A stretch of 64,000 nucleotides of DNA. It comes from Arthonia radiata (taxonomy: Eukaryota > Ascomycota > Arthoniomycetes > Arthoniales > Arthoniaceae). Under the pieces are notes generated by a model. It worked only from the letters and a program-made list of their open reading frames with translations, did no database searches and was not told the DNA's origin. The stretch covers positions 1,430,206-1,494,205 of the forward strand of contig PSQN01000007.1 in NCBI GenBank assembly GCA_002989075.1, written 5' to 3'. Made by a program: the position numbers and the translations under genes. Positions 42,593 to 56,400 of this stretch are shown here, in pieces; the first letter of the stretch is position 1, and every line of letters starts with the position of its first letter.

Positions 42593-43472
42593 TATGCATA
42601 TAGTCTGACATGCGCATGGAAAGGAGTACTGGGGATCTGTGAGGAGGCACGAATCATGTCAAAGATACCCTATGAGCGCCATGATGGTTTACGACGTCTT
42701 TTCGATTGTCATGTCCATACAACATTCTTCACTAGGTCGGTAGAAAATACGAGCGTCTGTGAGTACTGCCATATTTACGATGAGTGTTGCCATTTCTTCC
42801 TGCTGCCTGCTGTGTGCGCTAAGTGCACTGACTTTCAATATTCGTCAAATGCTACAGATCCAAGCAGGTGGAGATGCTGTGCGGCAACAGCTTTTGAGAA
42901 TCACAGCAATTGTGTGCATCCCAATACTTGTCAGACTTCGCACGCCGAGCCAAGTCAGCATCGAGCGGAGCACTGGCTGTAGACAGTAGTCTTCATGGCT
43001 TAGGCGCGCACTGCACGCTACTTCAGGTACGACGCGCGGAGAAATGCAATTCTCACCCAGGCTCTACAAGTTCAACGCAGGTTTGTTCAAGACTGCTCGA
43101 TTCGCTGCATGGCAGGATTTCGTCGCTAAGGAATGCACGGAATCGAAAGACAATTGCAACAGGTCTATCAATTCAATAGGTAGCTGGCGATGTGCAAAAG
43201 GTATTTCTCGCCATGCCGGCGCTTTGGCTGTGCTGCTACTGTCAAGAAACCAGTAGGTCTCTGGTTCAATGCTCGTCATTCTGCACGGCTGGACGAAGTG
43301 AGTTGACAGGCTATCGTAATTTGGATTGTGAGAGATGGTGTCAACAACAGACAAATCCACGAAGCTTACATTCTCGTACCGTACTCCTCAATGGTGGACG
43401 CGTCACGACTTCTCGAAACGACTACCCAACCGCCCTCAGTGCCATAACTTAGTACTCACTACGAAATAGCAT
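42593..43472. other. Convergent 3' intergenic region
   Basis: About 880 bases between the chromodomain gene and the F-box gene. An ORF at 42656-42982 is Cys- and His-rich but has no plausible start context or family. No gene is called. Confidence 0.4.
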
Positions 43473-45555
43473 CTAATCGGGGCATGCTTCGAGAAAGTCC
43501 GCATACGACTCCAAAAAATCGATGTTCTCGCAATCGTTTCTCCCGACCAACCGCCAGGGGGCGCCTTCCTCTCCTGCCCTTCGCTGCGCACGACAGAGCA
43601 GCGCGTTGCCCTCGGCGAAACGCCTACCGTGTGCGAAGTCACCATACTCGATGATCCTGAGATTGGGCAACCCGTCAGGGCCGTTCGCCCACCGTGCCAG
43701 GGAGAAGAGGCCATTCTCGCGCAGTCGAGCCGCGTCCTTCAACGACAGACCAACCTCCGGCGAGTCCGAGAGCGCTTTGGTCTCTTCCTCATCCTCGGAC
43801 TCGGACTGTATATCATCCTGGTCGTCTGTAAGTGATTGTAGTAACGATTGTTCGCTGGTGTTGTCTATCAATTCTCGATCTTGTGAGCTCTGTGCTTCAG
43901 GAAACATCATCTCAAATGGAGAGTATTCGACTTCGTATTTTATAGGGCGCAAGAATGAACGTCCTGGCAGACGTCTGTCGGATATGGACTTTCGGATGTG
44001 CAAGATCCTTACTTGCGGCCGCGGGCAAATTGCACTGAGATGGTCTGCCTGGTCTGAATTAGCATTCGCCAGTCATGAAGTGGTGCTGACGAGTTTACCA
44101 GTATCTGAGGACCGTCACAGACGGCAACAGCGTCAAGCAGTGGCGCTTGCAGAAGCGGCCACATAATCTCACGCTCATCTATCCAGTCAATGTTGGCGTC
44201 CAAATCTTCCTCATACCGGTCGCTCTCTTCATCCATCTCGTAGTATCTTGTATGGTAGACAAGCTGTCTTATGGGGGAGCGATGGAGCGCTATTGCTTCC
44301 CAGTGATTCCAGGCCGCAAGATCCGCCCTGCGGATGAGGAGATGCACATGTTGAAGTCCTCGAAAACTCTTGAGAAAATCGATGATCCATTCTTCGGAAT
44401 CATCTGCCCCATCGTAATATCCTATGTCATCGAGAACATCACGGTCTACAAGTTCAAACTTTGTGAGACGGAGCGACGTCAGCGACTCATAGAGTGCTTT
44501 GAGGAGCTTTCGAGTTCCGGCACAATCTCGTGAAACCAAAGACGAAAGCTGACCCATGTTAAGTGCGGGTATCAGCTCTTGTTCAGCATTCCAGAGGGAC
44601 ATATTCGACAGCTCTAGAGTCTCGAGATTGCCGAACAAAACGTGCGACGCAAGAGGCTCAAGTCTCAAGACCTTGCGAGCAAACACCGAGTCGTTGTTGT
44701 GCGCGTCGGAGACACTGCCTTCAGCATTGAGCTCGAACGTGCGATGCGGATCCAGTGTCAGAGAACCCAAATGCCGACTAAGAGTTTGCAAGATCGCACT
44801 CAATCCGTCAGCCTGATGAGATCCATCGAAGCCTACCCACGAGAAGTCTCGCAAGCTGCGGAATCCTAGCAAGTCCACATGCCAGCCCCCAATTTCATCG
44901 ACAAGCGTCGGGAAACGAGTGCTAGCGGCGTCCGTGTCGTTCCCGAATTCTTGTATTGTGCGTATAGATAGCGGACACTCCGGATCCGTTGTCAATGAGA
45001 TAGACAGCAGTTGCTTCTGAGCTGTCGCAAGGTATTTGACGACGTCGTTCGGTACGCAACAGCCTAAACGCCAGCTTCCTCCTTGTCAGCCTTCACATAC
45101 AAACCAGAACGGAGCGGAGATGACTCGGTTCTTACGTAAAATGTTGGAGCTTGCCCGCCTGAAGCCTCTCGAGTATGGGCAGCAATTGGCCTGTCATACT
45201 GCGTAGATATTCGGGGCTCACATCGTGGTCGCACCTGTCTTGGAGCTTGGCCTTGAAAGGTGCAGATATTGTGGCTGATTCGACGTAAATGAGAGGATCA
45301 TCATGATTTTGTGAGCTGTACACGAATGGTGTGTCTTTGAGGTAGTCCAATAGATGCTCATTTGGAGCAATAATTTCTACGCTTTGATAGAGCGCCGCGC
45401 TGCAGGCTTGGCGAAGGCTTCTAGAAACGCGAGTGAGCTGGCACTGGTCGCGACGTGGAGCCTTACGCATGTCAGATTATGTCTGTGAAAGGCGCGGGAA
45501 GCCGTACCAGCGCAAGAATGAGATCAAAGACCTCTGGTGGGAGTTTGTCCAGCAT
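43473..45555 (-). CDS. F-box protein with leucine-rich region
   Basis: Four exons, 45508-45555, 45136-45461, 44013-45074 and 43473-43974, give 645 residues. The start MLDKLPPEVFDLILAL joins to CQLTRVSRSLRQACSAALYQ, a classic F-box. HFTWRLGCCVPNDVV then opens the leucine-rich part (LLGFRSLRDFSWVGFDG, LFGNLETLELSNMSLWNAE, FRGLQHVHLLIRRADL). The C-terminal part is acidic (DDQDDIQSESEDEEE). F-box proteins dock to Skp1 and bring substrates to the SCF ubiquitin ligase. The third intron is only 38 bp (43975-44012, GTAAGG ... CGACAG); without it the protein would stop at FARGRK. This is the last host gene before the repeat block. Confidence 0.8.
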
Positions 45556-45970
45556 GAGCGAAGCGTGTAAAACTCAGCGCGGCGCACAGTGCGAAGAATC
45601 AGATATCAGGAGAGGCGAGAAATGCAAGACCATCACGAAGGGGACCAGGGAGGCAAACCGTCTTGCGCATGACTTAGATGGGAGCGGCACAGCTGCAGCA
45701 ATGAGGCACAGCACACGCGTGATACTCCTTGCGAACCACGTTAGCGAGCGTGAGTAGGGGCAAACAACGAGACCGTATTGGAAGGCATTGAGACGACTTT
45801 CGGGATGATATGCATGAAAGACTATGTCTACCAGATGCTTGAAGCTGGCGCTGGCTGGGCAGCCGTCGTTATTGATACCGCTATTCTTAAAACGACTGAC
45901 AATATAGCTCGTACACGTACAACTGTACCTTATGTATGCAGTTTAGTTTACAGTAGAGACTATACTTAAA
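45556..45970. other. Boundary between gene-rich DNA and RIP-affected repeats
   Basis: Upstream sequence of the F-box gene with normal base composition up to about 45965, where composition turns abruptly AT-rich. The promoter of the F-box gene must lie within about 400 bases of the repeat block. Confidence 0.5.
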
Positions 45971-45999
45971 TTAAGGACGTATATTGTATAAAGATATAA

Positions 46000-47050
46000 A
46001 AGTATTTATCTAACTTTACTATCTTTATTGCTATAATTTACTACTTTACCTAATACTTACTAGCGTTATTACTATACCGCTATAGTTTAAATATAATAAG
46101 TATAAGAATATCTAAATTAAAGTAATAGTACTAGCTAATATTAAATAGTAGTTTATTATAATTATTTATTATATTAGTCTTTTTAAAGTTAATAAAATTA
46201 AGAAGAATTTAAAGAAGTATAGTACTATTAGTATATCTTCTAAATATTACTTTATATATAATAAGCCTACTAAAATATTATTTTTAGCTTTTATAACTCT
46301 ATAAGTCTTTTTTATTAATAAGCTAACTGCCTTTCTTAATAAAATATACTAGTTCTTTAAAAATATGTATAGTATTATTATTTTACTAGTAACTATTTAC
46401 TATACTCTTTATACTACTAGTTAGTTATAGAAAAAGATATAGTAAATTGCTTTAAAGCACTTATAAAAGATACAATATAAGTAGTATCTTTAATATATAT
46501 AGTATAAGCTTTTATAGCTTATTTTTATTAATAAGTTAGTATGTTATAAGTATATAAAAGACTATAAATTTAGCTAAATACTAGTTAATATAACTTTTAT
46601 AGAGGTATTAAGCTTCTATTAAAAGATATATTAGAGTTTTCTTTCTATTTTTAGTATTAATAGCTATATTAGCTATTTATTTATATATTAAGGCTTTATC
46701 AATAAAAATTACTTTACTATTTAGCTTAAAGAGAATATCTTGCTATACTATAATAAATATATAAAGAAAGAAGTAGCTCTATTAACGTTAATATTAGTAA
46801 TAAATAATATAAAGATTTATAAGATTTTTACTATCTTTAAAGTATATAAGCAGTTTAAAATATATTTAGAGTACTTACTACTATACTTATCTAATTTAAA
46901 TCTAATTAAGTATAATTTTAGTATAATAAAGTTTACTATTAAAAGGCTGTTTTCTAAAGTAGCTTACTATTCTAATTCTAGCTTATTTGTAATCTAAATT
47001 ATTAAAATATTTACTAAGCGTTATAGAGAATAGTTCTCTATATATTATAG
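46000..47050 (+). mobile_element. Tc1/mariner-superfamily transposase remnant
   Basis: Boundaries are approximate. The stretch 46740-46997 stays open and reads NKYIKKEVALLTLILVINNI, then KIYLEYLLLYLSNLNLIKYN and FTIKRLF. This is a RIP-altered form of the DDE_3 C-terminal block (DN, then YLPPYSPDLNPIEY, then IK in intact relatives). Upstream frames carry the rest of a transposase with stops. No terminal repeats could be fixed by eye. It is dead. Confidence 0.6.
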
Positions 47051-47737
47051 ATACTTACTACATCTTAATTAGATTAGTATATTTAAAGAAAAGAATAAGT
47101 TAATAAGATAAACTAAATATAAACGCTTATTAATAAGTATATAATAGTCTTAGTATATATTTAAAGCTCTTAATAGTAAATAATATAGAAGACTTCTATT
47201 AATGTAATATTAAAACTAATATAATTCTATTAATTTAACTATCTATATTAATATTATGTTACCTACTATATCTACTAATTGATTTAGAATAAGAGATTTT
47301 ATAAAGAATATAGTAAAATAGTCTAATAAGCAATTCTAATTAACTCTAGTACTTCTTCTTTATATAAGACTTAACTATATTAAGATTCTATTACTCTCTA
47401 ACTAGCGCGGTATATACTATAAAGAAGTTTTTATCTAATTTAGTAGATAGCTAGTTAAAAAACAGCTTAATAGTAGATATTCTACTATATAGAGAACTTA
47501 AAAGAGTAAATCTTAGCGCTACTAATAGTAGTATATATTAAAAAGAAAAAGAAGAGCGTAGCGCGTCTTCTAGCAATACTAGTATATCTTTAGAATTATT
47601 AATGCTACCGCTAAATAAAGTAAAGTTAATACTAAATATTAGCTATAGTATAGATAATAGCGACCGCTTTTTAAATACTAGTAGTAGCGCTCTAGATTCT
47701 TACTTTCTTTTAGATAGTATCTACTTAAGTATATTTA

Positions 47738-50235
47738 GCTAAGAAGATTAATCCTTAGATACTCTTATTTCTTTTAAGTTATTAGGCTCTTTAGTAACTG
47801 CGACTAAGGTCTGTTCAACGTATTATTCTAGATTATTATAGAACTCGTTAAACTAATTTTTGTCGGCGTTTTTATATATAAAATCTATTTTCTAAGCACA
47901 ATCGATATCTACCCGGCCGAGGTCTTCAGTACTTCTATAATCTAACTCGGTAAAAAGGTTAGACTCGTTTAGAGCTCTAGTTTAGTATAGTTCTTATTTA
48001 AATTCGTCCGCTAGTTGTTAAGATATAGAGAAGATATACTGTTTCTTATATAAGAGAATCCCTCCTTTATCGGGAGGTATCTTCCTATTATCTTAAGATT
48101 TTATAGTTAGATTTAGCTTATTTTTAAACTTAACTTCTAGTTATTCTTTAAGCTCTTTAGAAACACTTTTAGTTAATTAATTAACTATAGATCTCTATAG
48201 GTTTCAAACAAATTTTTCTTTCTGAACGTAAACGTCTCTCCTCTAGTAAACCTTCCGGCTATTAGGGTCTAAGAGCTTATATTAGTTTAATCTGTAGCCT
48301 ATTAGGATATAAGTAGTTGCTCTAGTATCTAGTTTTTTTAATTTAAGTTCTTTAAGATAAATAACTAAGCCCTAGATTTTAATAGTACTGACACCCGGTT
48401 TTTTACTGTATTTTACTTTGTACGGGGTAATAAACCCCGGTAATCTAATATAAAGAGTCTTATTGTAAATATAGATAGCTGCTTTTAGCGCTTTACTCTA
48501 ATATATCTAGAGTAGCTCGGCGGTATAAAGTATTGCTTAAACTTTACTAATAATTATTCGGTTAAAGCGTTCAGCTCGTTTATTTTACTAAAAAGTATAT
48601 AGTACAGATATTGTTAAAATAGCTTCTTTTTGTTTTAGAAGCTATTTTATTTAGCCTTTCCGATATTCTTTTGCGTTATTTAAGTATAATCTTTTAAAAG
48701 AATACTCAAACTACGTTTCTTTTTAAGTAATATAAGTAAATAGTGTGTTAAAAATCTAGTTTTTAGACTATAGTACCTTAATAGTCGTATACCGAATTTT
48801 ATTATTTATAAAGCTAGTAAATAATTAAGCTTTAGAAGGAGTTTGCGGTATAATTAGCCCGCAAATATTTAAGTAAACTTTTTCTAAATAATTAGCTAAT
48901 TTGTTTAGAGTTTCTTAGTTAACTTTAGCTGTTGCCTTTACTTCGAAGCAAATTTAGCAATTATCTCTCAATTTATCTAAATGATCTGTTTCTAGAGCAA
49001 CCTTTTTAAGCTGTTTTAAGGCGTTTTTACTTATATATTCTATTTATTAATACTAAAGGTCAGTTTTTAAAGAAATAGTATAGAGAGATCGAACTATATT
49101 AACAATCTAAGCTTTTATTACTATTAGACCGTTAATATACCGCCTCTCGATAGTTAAATGTCCGGCTTAATTAACTTTTAGCTTATTTTAACTAAAAGTT
49201 ACCTTACCTCCTCTCTTTTTAAGCTTATTAAAGCTTAGAAGATTAATTCTAAATTTCTTAACAAATAAAACTTCGTTTAGAACAATTATTTTATTGTTAA
49301 AGAATAGTTTTGCTTTATCTGTTTATAAGACTTAAATTAACTTTCCCTCTCTTTAATAAATAATTCGGTTAGTTAGCCGAATATCTATTAAAAGGTTAAT
49401 GTTTAAGTAAATATAGCTTATTAAGCCTATATCAAAGATTTAAGAATTAGTAGAGTAATTAACTCTATTTAGTAATACTATAAAGCATTGTTCTTCTTAT
49501 AGATTAGAACTATGTACAGAAAATATTTTAAAAAATCGGTATTTTTGGAGCTTTTATTAGAATTTAACCGAAGATTTGAGTATTTTTTCTAACAAGTTGC
49601 CGGTTTATGCCCCTTTTTGTTACAAAAGAGGCATTTTTCTTAGTTTTTACTTAGAGATTTTAATTTTTCTCTGGTCCTTTGCGTCGATTTATTGTCTATT
49701 GCAGTAAAAACCGTTTTTACTGAGGTACTACTACAGATTCGGCGAAACTTATCTATAAGTTAACTAAATAAGTCCTATAGACTTATATCGCTAGTCGTTT
49801 GCCGATAGCTTTAGCTAATAATAGCTACCGTATGCTTGTATTCGGAGGTCAGATTCTAGAGGACGTAGGTAGCTAAGATAACTAGCGGTAGTTAATGCTT
49901 AAATATACGCTAGGCCGTCTAGAGCTGGTATCTGTAACATTTAACTTATATATACTTTAATCGTATAGTTTAATGCGTTTATTTCTATAATAATTAGTAA
50001 ATTAGAGTTAAATATTACTAATATAGATACAATCTTAAAGACTTTCTTAAGCTCTCTAAATACTAATTATTCTTTTTATATCTAGATAAATTCGATCGAT
50101 TATTTTTCTGTTAAGACAGTAGTACTATAATTCAGCTAAAATTAAATATCTATTGCCTATAGTAGTTAATAAAACTAAGAAACTATTATAGTTATTTTAT
50201 ATTCTTTAGTATAGGCTATATTAGAACAAATTAAA
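47738..50235 (-). mobile_element. Ty1/copia-family fossil, 5' portion (fragment)
   Basis: Minus-strand remains of gag (with a CCHC zinc knuckle near 49600), protease and integrase regions. It aligns by eye with 62057-64000 over about 2 kb at high identity, so both are copies of one family. It is truncated at the low-coordinate end and abuts a Gypsy fragment at the high end. It is broken throughout by RIP, with many breaks. Age: moderately old. Confidence 0.7.
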
Positions 50236-50841
50236 TCTTTAAATCTTTTATTTAAAGATCGTACTCAGTAATTATAAATTTAAGAAATTTAATAGATTAT
50301 TAATAAAACTAGGTTTTCTTAATATTAATTTGTAAATTGGTACGCGCTAATCTTTCTAATATCTTTTTAATATATTTCTTATATTTTTCTAGTATATAGC
50401 TATATACTAGAATATTGTCTAAATAAGTAGTTATAAATATATTACAGTAATTATTAAGTATGTTGTTAATTAGCTTCTAAAATAAGGCTAGTACGTTTAT
50501 TAGCCTAAAAAGTATAATACAATACTTAAAAAGTCTGTATCTCGTATAAAAGGCGGTTTTCTATTCTTTACCTTCTTTTATTTAAATTAAGTTATATACT
50601 TCTTATAGGTTAAACTTAGTAAACTATTATATATTGTACAATTAGTCTATAATTTTGTCAATGTATAGCAACGAATACCGATTTTTAATAGTTACTCTAT
50701 TTAATTGTCTATAGTCTATATAAAGTTGTAATTTACTATTCTTCTTAAATATAAAGAATATTACATATTTAACTAGTAATATTAATTTTTAGATAAAACC
50801 TTTCTTAAGGTTTTTGTTAAAATAATTGTAAAGCGTTTAAT
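50236..50841 (-). mobile_element. Gypsy-family reverse transcriptase fragment
   Basis: A minus-strand segment with the remains of a Gypsy reverse-transcriptase active-site region near 50380-50450. It has no LTR of its own that I can see. It ends where the LTR at 50842 begins, which suggests that the LTR element inserted into it. It is broken, with many breaks. Confidence 0.5.
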
Positions 50842-51880
50842 TGTAATACATAAACGTCTCGATAGCGAATTAGAACAGAATATTGTCTATTTAGGAAGGC
50901 TGCGATCTTAAGAGAATATCTTCTCTCTAGTGAACGTATCTCTTTCTAGTCTCCTTAATAATTAGCTTAAACATTAGTAGAGCCTATTTGGGTCCTTTTT
51001 ACTATTTAACTGCTTTCTGCTCTATACTTAGATTATATCCTAATTATTCTAAATCTACAAGGGGGGCGGCTAGCAGTTAGATACCTTATTGACGTCGCTT
51101 AAGAGTTAACTCGGTATAATTAAGTATAGCCGAGACTCTATATATACGTTAAAATAAATAATATTAAAATTAATTAATGGCCGGTGCTAGTAAGTACCGT
51201 ATTTAAAGAGAATAAGCAAGAAACTAAGTACGTAACGGTAGTCGCTTTATATCCGCTATATAAGTAAAATACAGAGCGTAGCAAAATATAGCCAACGCCA
51301 AAGAAGATTAGAACCCTTATATAGAATTTAACGACGATAATAAGTAAGAGAGCTTATAAGCTAGTAAATAGACGCCGAGTAGATTATAAACTAAGAAGAA
51401 CGATAGTCTAAACTAAAATAATAACAACGATAAAGAAGCTTATTAAGGCTCTAACCGCAAAGAATTTCTCTTTAGCGCCTTCTTAAGCGTTAAAGTACGA
51501 AAGTTAAGACAAGAACTACTAGTATAGTAGTAGCAGTATACTATTAAGAAGCTTAAGCTTAAAAAGTAAATACTTAAAGTTAAGCTTTAGTCTGTCTGTA
51601 ATTTAAGAGCTAGTAGCAAGCAGCTATAGAGCGATTTAAGCCTTTAAAGCTAGATTAACGAGCTTTTTAAGAAAGAGGCGCTTAAGCTTAAGAGAGCTAT
51701 AAGCTCTGTAGATACTTAATAAACTTAAACTATTGAGAAAAGATTTTAAATAGCTAATATATTGGACTTCAATAACGTTTATATTATTATTTAGTATGTT
51801 TAAAGACTTTCTAAAGATCTAGCGGATAGATAGCAAACTTATACTAAAGAGAATAAAGAGAAGACGTTGCTTTATATATA
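50842..51880 (+). mobile_element. Truncated Gypsy chromovirus copy: LTR plus gag
   Basis: A 196-bp LTR (50842-51037) of the same family as the one at 53304 is followed by leader and gag sequence that parallels 53500-54345. Similarity stops at about 51880, where unrelated repeat sequence follows. No second LTR is seen for this copy. It is broken, with many RIP changes. Confidence 0.75.
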
Positions 51881-53298
51881 TTAAAAAGGTGCAGGGAAGA
51901 AGAAGAATACTACTATAAAGAGTAGAAAGACGAGAACAGCTTAAGACTGGTACAATACTTAGGCTTAATACAGATACAATACTTAGTAGTAAGGAGAAGC
52001 TGTTGTTATATTGTCTGTCTTATTAGCTAAAATTCTCTAAAGAGATTCTAGCTTATATATCTAAGTTTAGCGGTCTATATAGAACTTACTAGATATCTGT
52101 TCTTTTAATAGAGGCCAGATAACCCGTAACTTACTATATAAGACAGTAATTCTGTCTATTTAAAACTATTAGTCTCTAAGTCTATTCTATATTGTCTTAG
52201 ACTACAGGCTAGCTGTCTAGAACGGATCGTACAATGCTTCTTTTTGTCCTAAACTCGGGCTACTAGGCTCGATCCTTTAGATAAAAGGCTTATTCTATTC
52301 TAGACCGAGACAGCTAGTAGAACCTATCCGATACTCTAGGCCTCTAAGGGTTCTAGCTAACTAGCTAGTTAGTTAATTTCTAACATACTTTCTTAATCGA
52401 CTAGTTGTTTTAGCCAGATTGTAAGCTAATTTAAGTTCTAAACGTTAGTATTTTAGCTAAGTCGATTAGTTTTATTAAACTGTCTGCTAATTGTTTCTTT
52501 ATAGAAATGTATTTAAGTTCTATTTAGCCTGCCTAAACGTTTTCTCTAACATAGTAATACTGTATATTAATATACTTAGATTTAGCTTAGAAGGTAGAAT
52601 TTTTTATAAGTTCTTTTATCGAATTGCTGTCGGTAAGTAATAGTTTTACCGACAAAACCGAGGTCTCCGGTCTAATTTAACCGGCTTATCCGAGCAAATA
52701 TATGCTTGTCTGATGCGTTAGAGCCCGCCGAGTCTTTTTATCTACAGACTTTTTAAAAGTACCCGCTAAAACGGTAGTAATCGAATTTTCTTTAAAAATT
52801 CCGGACAGTTTGGTAGCAATAAATCGGATAAATAACTGTTTCTTTATAGCTTCTTCAAGGGCTATATATTCGGCCTTATAAGAGCTTAAGGCGACCGTTT
52901 TTTGTAGCTTTAAATTTTAGCTAAGAGTTCTGTTCTTAAGTAGAAAGATATAGCCGGTAGTCGATCTCCTGGTACCAAGGTTCCCCCCTCAATCTACGTT
53001 ACAATAGCCGGTTATACCTTCTATTAAGGGAGATTTGTAGTAAAGACTAAGATTAGAAGTTTTATCTAAGTAAGCCTAAAGGCTACTTAAAACTCTTTAG
53101 TGCTTCTTGCTAGAATTTAACATATACTGGGCTAGTAGGCTAGTTATAAAGGCAATATCGGGTCTTATCTTTGTTGTTAGATACAAAATCGACCCAATTT
53201 ATTGCTAATAATTAGAAATATTGGTACTACTAGCTTAGTTAGGATTCGATATTAATTTTAAGCCGACGGGTTGCGGTATTTTCTCGGGCATTCGACCG
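51880..53298 (-). mobile_element. Ty1/copia-family fossil, 3' portion
   Basis: Minus-strand remains of the end of a Copia reverse transcriptase and its RNase H (near 52830-52930), then probably 3' non-coding or LTR sequence below 52400. It stops at the target-site duplication of the 8-kb Gypsy element. The matching 5' side resumes at 61320, so the two pieces are one Copia element split by that insertion. It is broken, with many breaks. Confidence 0.7.
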
Positions 53299-53303
53299 TT
53301 TTT

Positions 53304-53499
53304 TGTGATGCATAGACGTCCCGATAGCGAATTAGAACGGAATATTGTCTATTTAGGAAGGCTACGATTATAAGAGGATATCTTCCCTCTAGTAGACGTA
53401 TCTCTTTCTAGTCTCCTTAATAATTAGCTTGAACACCAGTAGAGCCTATTTAGGCTCTTTTTGCTATCTAACTGCTCTCTGCCCTATATCTAGACTACA
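53304..53499 (+). repeat. 5' LTR of the Gypsy chromovirus
   Basis: 196 bp, beginning TGTGATGCATAG and ending ACTACA. The same repeat occurs at 61119-61314 and 50842-51037. Confidence 0.88.
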
Positions 53500-56400
53500 T
53501 TCTAATTATTCTAAACCTACGAGGGGGGCGGCCGGCAGTTAGATACCTTATCGACGTCGCTTAAGGGTTAATCCAGCATAATTAAGTATAGTTAAGACTC
53601 TGTATATACGTTAAAATAAATAATATTAAAATTAATTGATGGCCGGTGCTAGCAAGTACTATGTTTAAAGAGAATAAACAAGAAACTAAGTACGCAACGG
53701 TAGTCGCTTTATATCCGCCGTACAAGTAGAATATAGAGCGTAGCAAAATATAGTCAACGTCGAAGAAGATTAGAACTCTTATATAGAATTTAGCGGCGAT
53801 AATAAGTAAGAGGGCTTATAAGCCAGCAAACAGACGCCGAGTAGATCGCAAACTAAGAAGAACGATAGTCTAAACTAAAATAATAACAACGACGAAGGGG
53901 CTTATTAAGGCTCTAACTATAAAGAATCCCTCTTTAGTACCTTCTTAAGCGTTAAGATACAAAAGCTAAGATAAGAACTACTAGTATAGCAGTAGCAGTA
54001 TACTATTAAGAAGCTTAAGCTTAAAAAGTAAATACTTAAAGTTAAGCTCTAGTCTATCCGCAAGTTAGAGGCTAGTAGTAAGCGGCTATAGGGCAATTTA
54101 AGCCTTTAAAGCTAGATTAATAAGCTTCTTAAGAAAGAGACGTCTAAGCTTAAGAGAGCTATAAGCTCTATAGGCACTTAATAAACTTAAACTATTAAGA
54201 AAAGATTTTAGATAGCTAACGTATTATACTCTAACAACGTTTATATTATTATTTAGTACTTTTAAAGACTCTCTAGAGACCTAGTAGATAGGTAGCGAAC
54301 TTACGCTAAAGAGAATAAAGAGAAGACGTTACTCTACGTATAGGCGTACTTCAAAGGATAGGTAATAGAATATATCGTTGACCTAGCTATAGCTACTATA
54401 GCTAACGTAGAAAAGTTCTTTACGTTAATATAGAGTTCGATACAGAAGCTTAAGGACTTTCTAAGCTTTCTACAGAATAAAGAAACTAAGTTGCTAGGTA
54501 GTAAGATACCGGACTTAAATCGGGCTGCATTCTACTACACACGCTTATCTTTATAGATTAAGGTGAAGCTAATTAAGTAAGATCTCTTAGAGAATCTACT
54601 TAAAGATACAAATAAGCTTCTAAAGAAAGTTTGTTAATATATAAATATTGATTGTAGTATATTGCAGGACGCCCGCAATACTAATATAAACTAAAATTGC
54701 TTCGATAGTAGATCGGATACAAACTATAGTAGTTATAACGCTAGAGCATCTCTATAGGGGTTGGACCGCGGACGAGGCGGTTTATATTAAAGATAAGGCA
54801 ACTTGCCGGTTTAATAAAGAGATAATAGCTCTGCCGCATAGAGGCAACTAAGGTCGATATACAGTAAGACAAATATTATCTACTTTATATACAATTAGAA
54901 AGGGCATTATACTACTAAATGTACTATACCTTAAACTAGTGTCAATTTAACGCTAATTAGATAAAGAAACGATAGACCTTAAGAATAAGTCTCGCGTCTT
55001 TAAAGCTTAGGGCTGTTGATTAACAGCGAGAATAAATTAAAGTCTTAATATAGCTAGATAGGTTGCCGTAAGAGATCCTTACGCTAATAGATTTTGGTAT
55101 AGAGATTAATTTTATTAATTATTATATTATACTTAAAAAAGGATAGTAAAAATTATATAAAGTAAAGCTTCTGTATACTAAGTTTCTTAATAAAAATAAG
55201 CTGCAGCTTTACAGCGCTTATAACGTAAATATAACTGTAAGAAATATATATAAAGAGGAACGATATTACTAACTCTATCTATATTTAGCTAACTTTATAA
55301 GATATAGCCTCGTCTTAGAATACCTATAGCTTAAGTAAGTTAAGCCCTAAATTAGCTAGACGATAAGAACAATCGCTTAGGGAAACCTCTCTGCGCCTAA
55401 AGAACGGGTAGTAGGAGCTAAATCTATTAAGATTGTTAATAAAAACGTAATTTTAGTATATTTATAAAAAGACGAATAGTACTACTCTGCAATCTTATAA
55501 ATAAGAGCGGATAAACGTTATAAGTATTAAATAGCGGTCTTATTAGACGTTAGTTCGCCGCTAGACCGAATTTCGAATAGTGAGTCTAAGAAAGTAAAGA
55601 AGCGAGATAAGCTTTCTTCTTAGTACGCTAAATATAAAGATATCTTTTCTAAAGAACTGTCGAGTAAGCTTACGCCGCTTAGTAAGCATACTTATAAGAT
55701 TAAGCTTAAGAATAGCATAGAACCTTTGTATAAGCTAATCTACTCTATATCGTAAGATAAGCTAAAGACGCTTCGAGAGTACCTAAATACTATAATTAAG
55801 AAAGAGTAGATACAATTCTTTACTAGTTCGACGGGTGTTTTAGTTCTATTTATACTTAAGGTAGATAAATCGTTGAGACTATATATTAACTACCGCGGTT
55901 TAAACAATATAACTATAAAGAATTGCTATATATTACTGCTAATCTCTAAGATTCTTAATCGCCTACAAGGCTCGAAGGTATTTATAAAGCTTAATCTTTA
56001 CGATACCTATTACCGTATCTATATCTATAAAGGAAATAAGTAGAAGACAGCGTTTTATATCTAATACGGGTACTATAAATACTTAGTAATACCTTTTAAG
56101 CTAGCAAACGCCTCTACTACGTTTTAGATATATATCTATAAAGCTATAGGCAATCTTGTTAATACCGTGTGTATCGTTTATATAGACGATATTTTAATTT
56201 TCTCTAAAGACAAGAAAAGCTATAAAGGCTATATTAAAGAAGTTCTACAAAGGCTCTGTAAATAGGATTTATTTGTAAAGCTGTTTAAGTATTAATTTTA
56301 CACTACTAAGGTTTCTTTCCTAGAGTTTACCGTAGAAGTCGATAGTATCGAAATAGACTTAGAAAGGGTACAGACTATAGCCAAATAGCTAGTTTCTACT

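Noticed and set aside
42656-42982. Cys/His-rich ORF as a zinc-binding protein
   Set aside because: The cysteine spacing fits no finger class, and the ORF lies in a convergent 3' region without a plausible promoter.
46740-46997. 85-codon ORF as a host gene
   Set aside because: Its motif pattern is that of a DDE transposase C-terminus altered by RIP.
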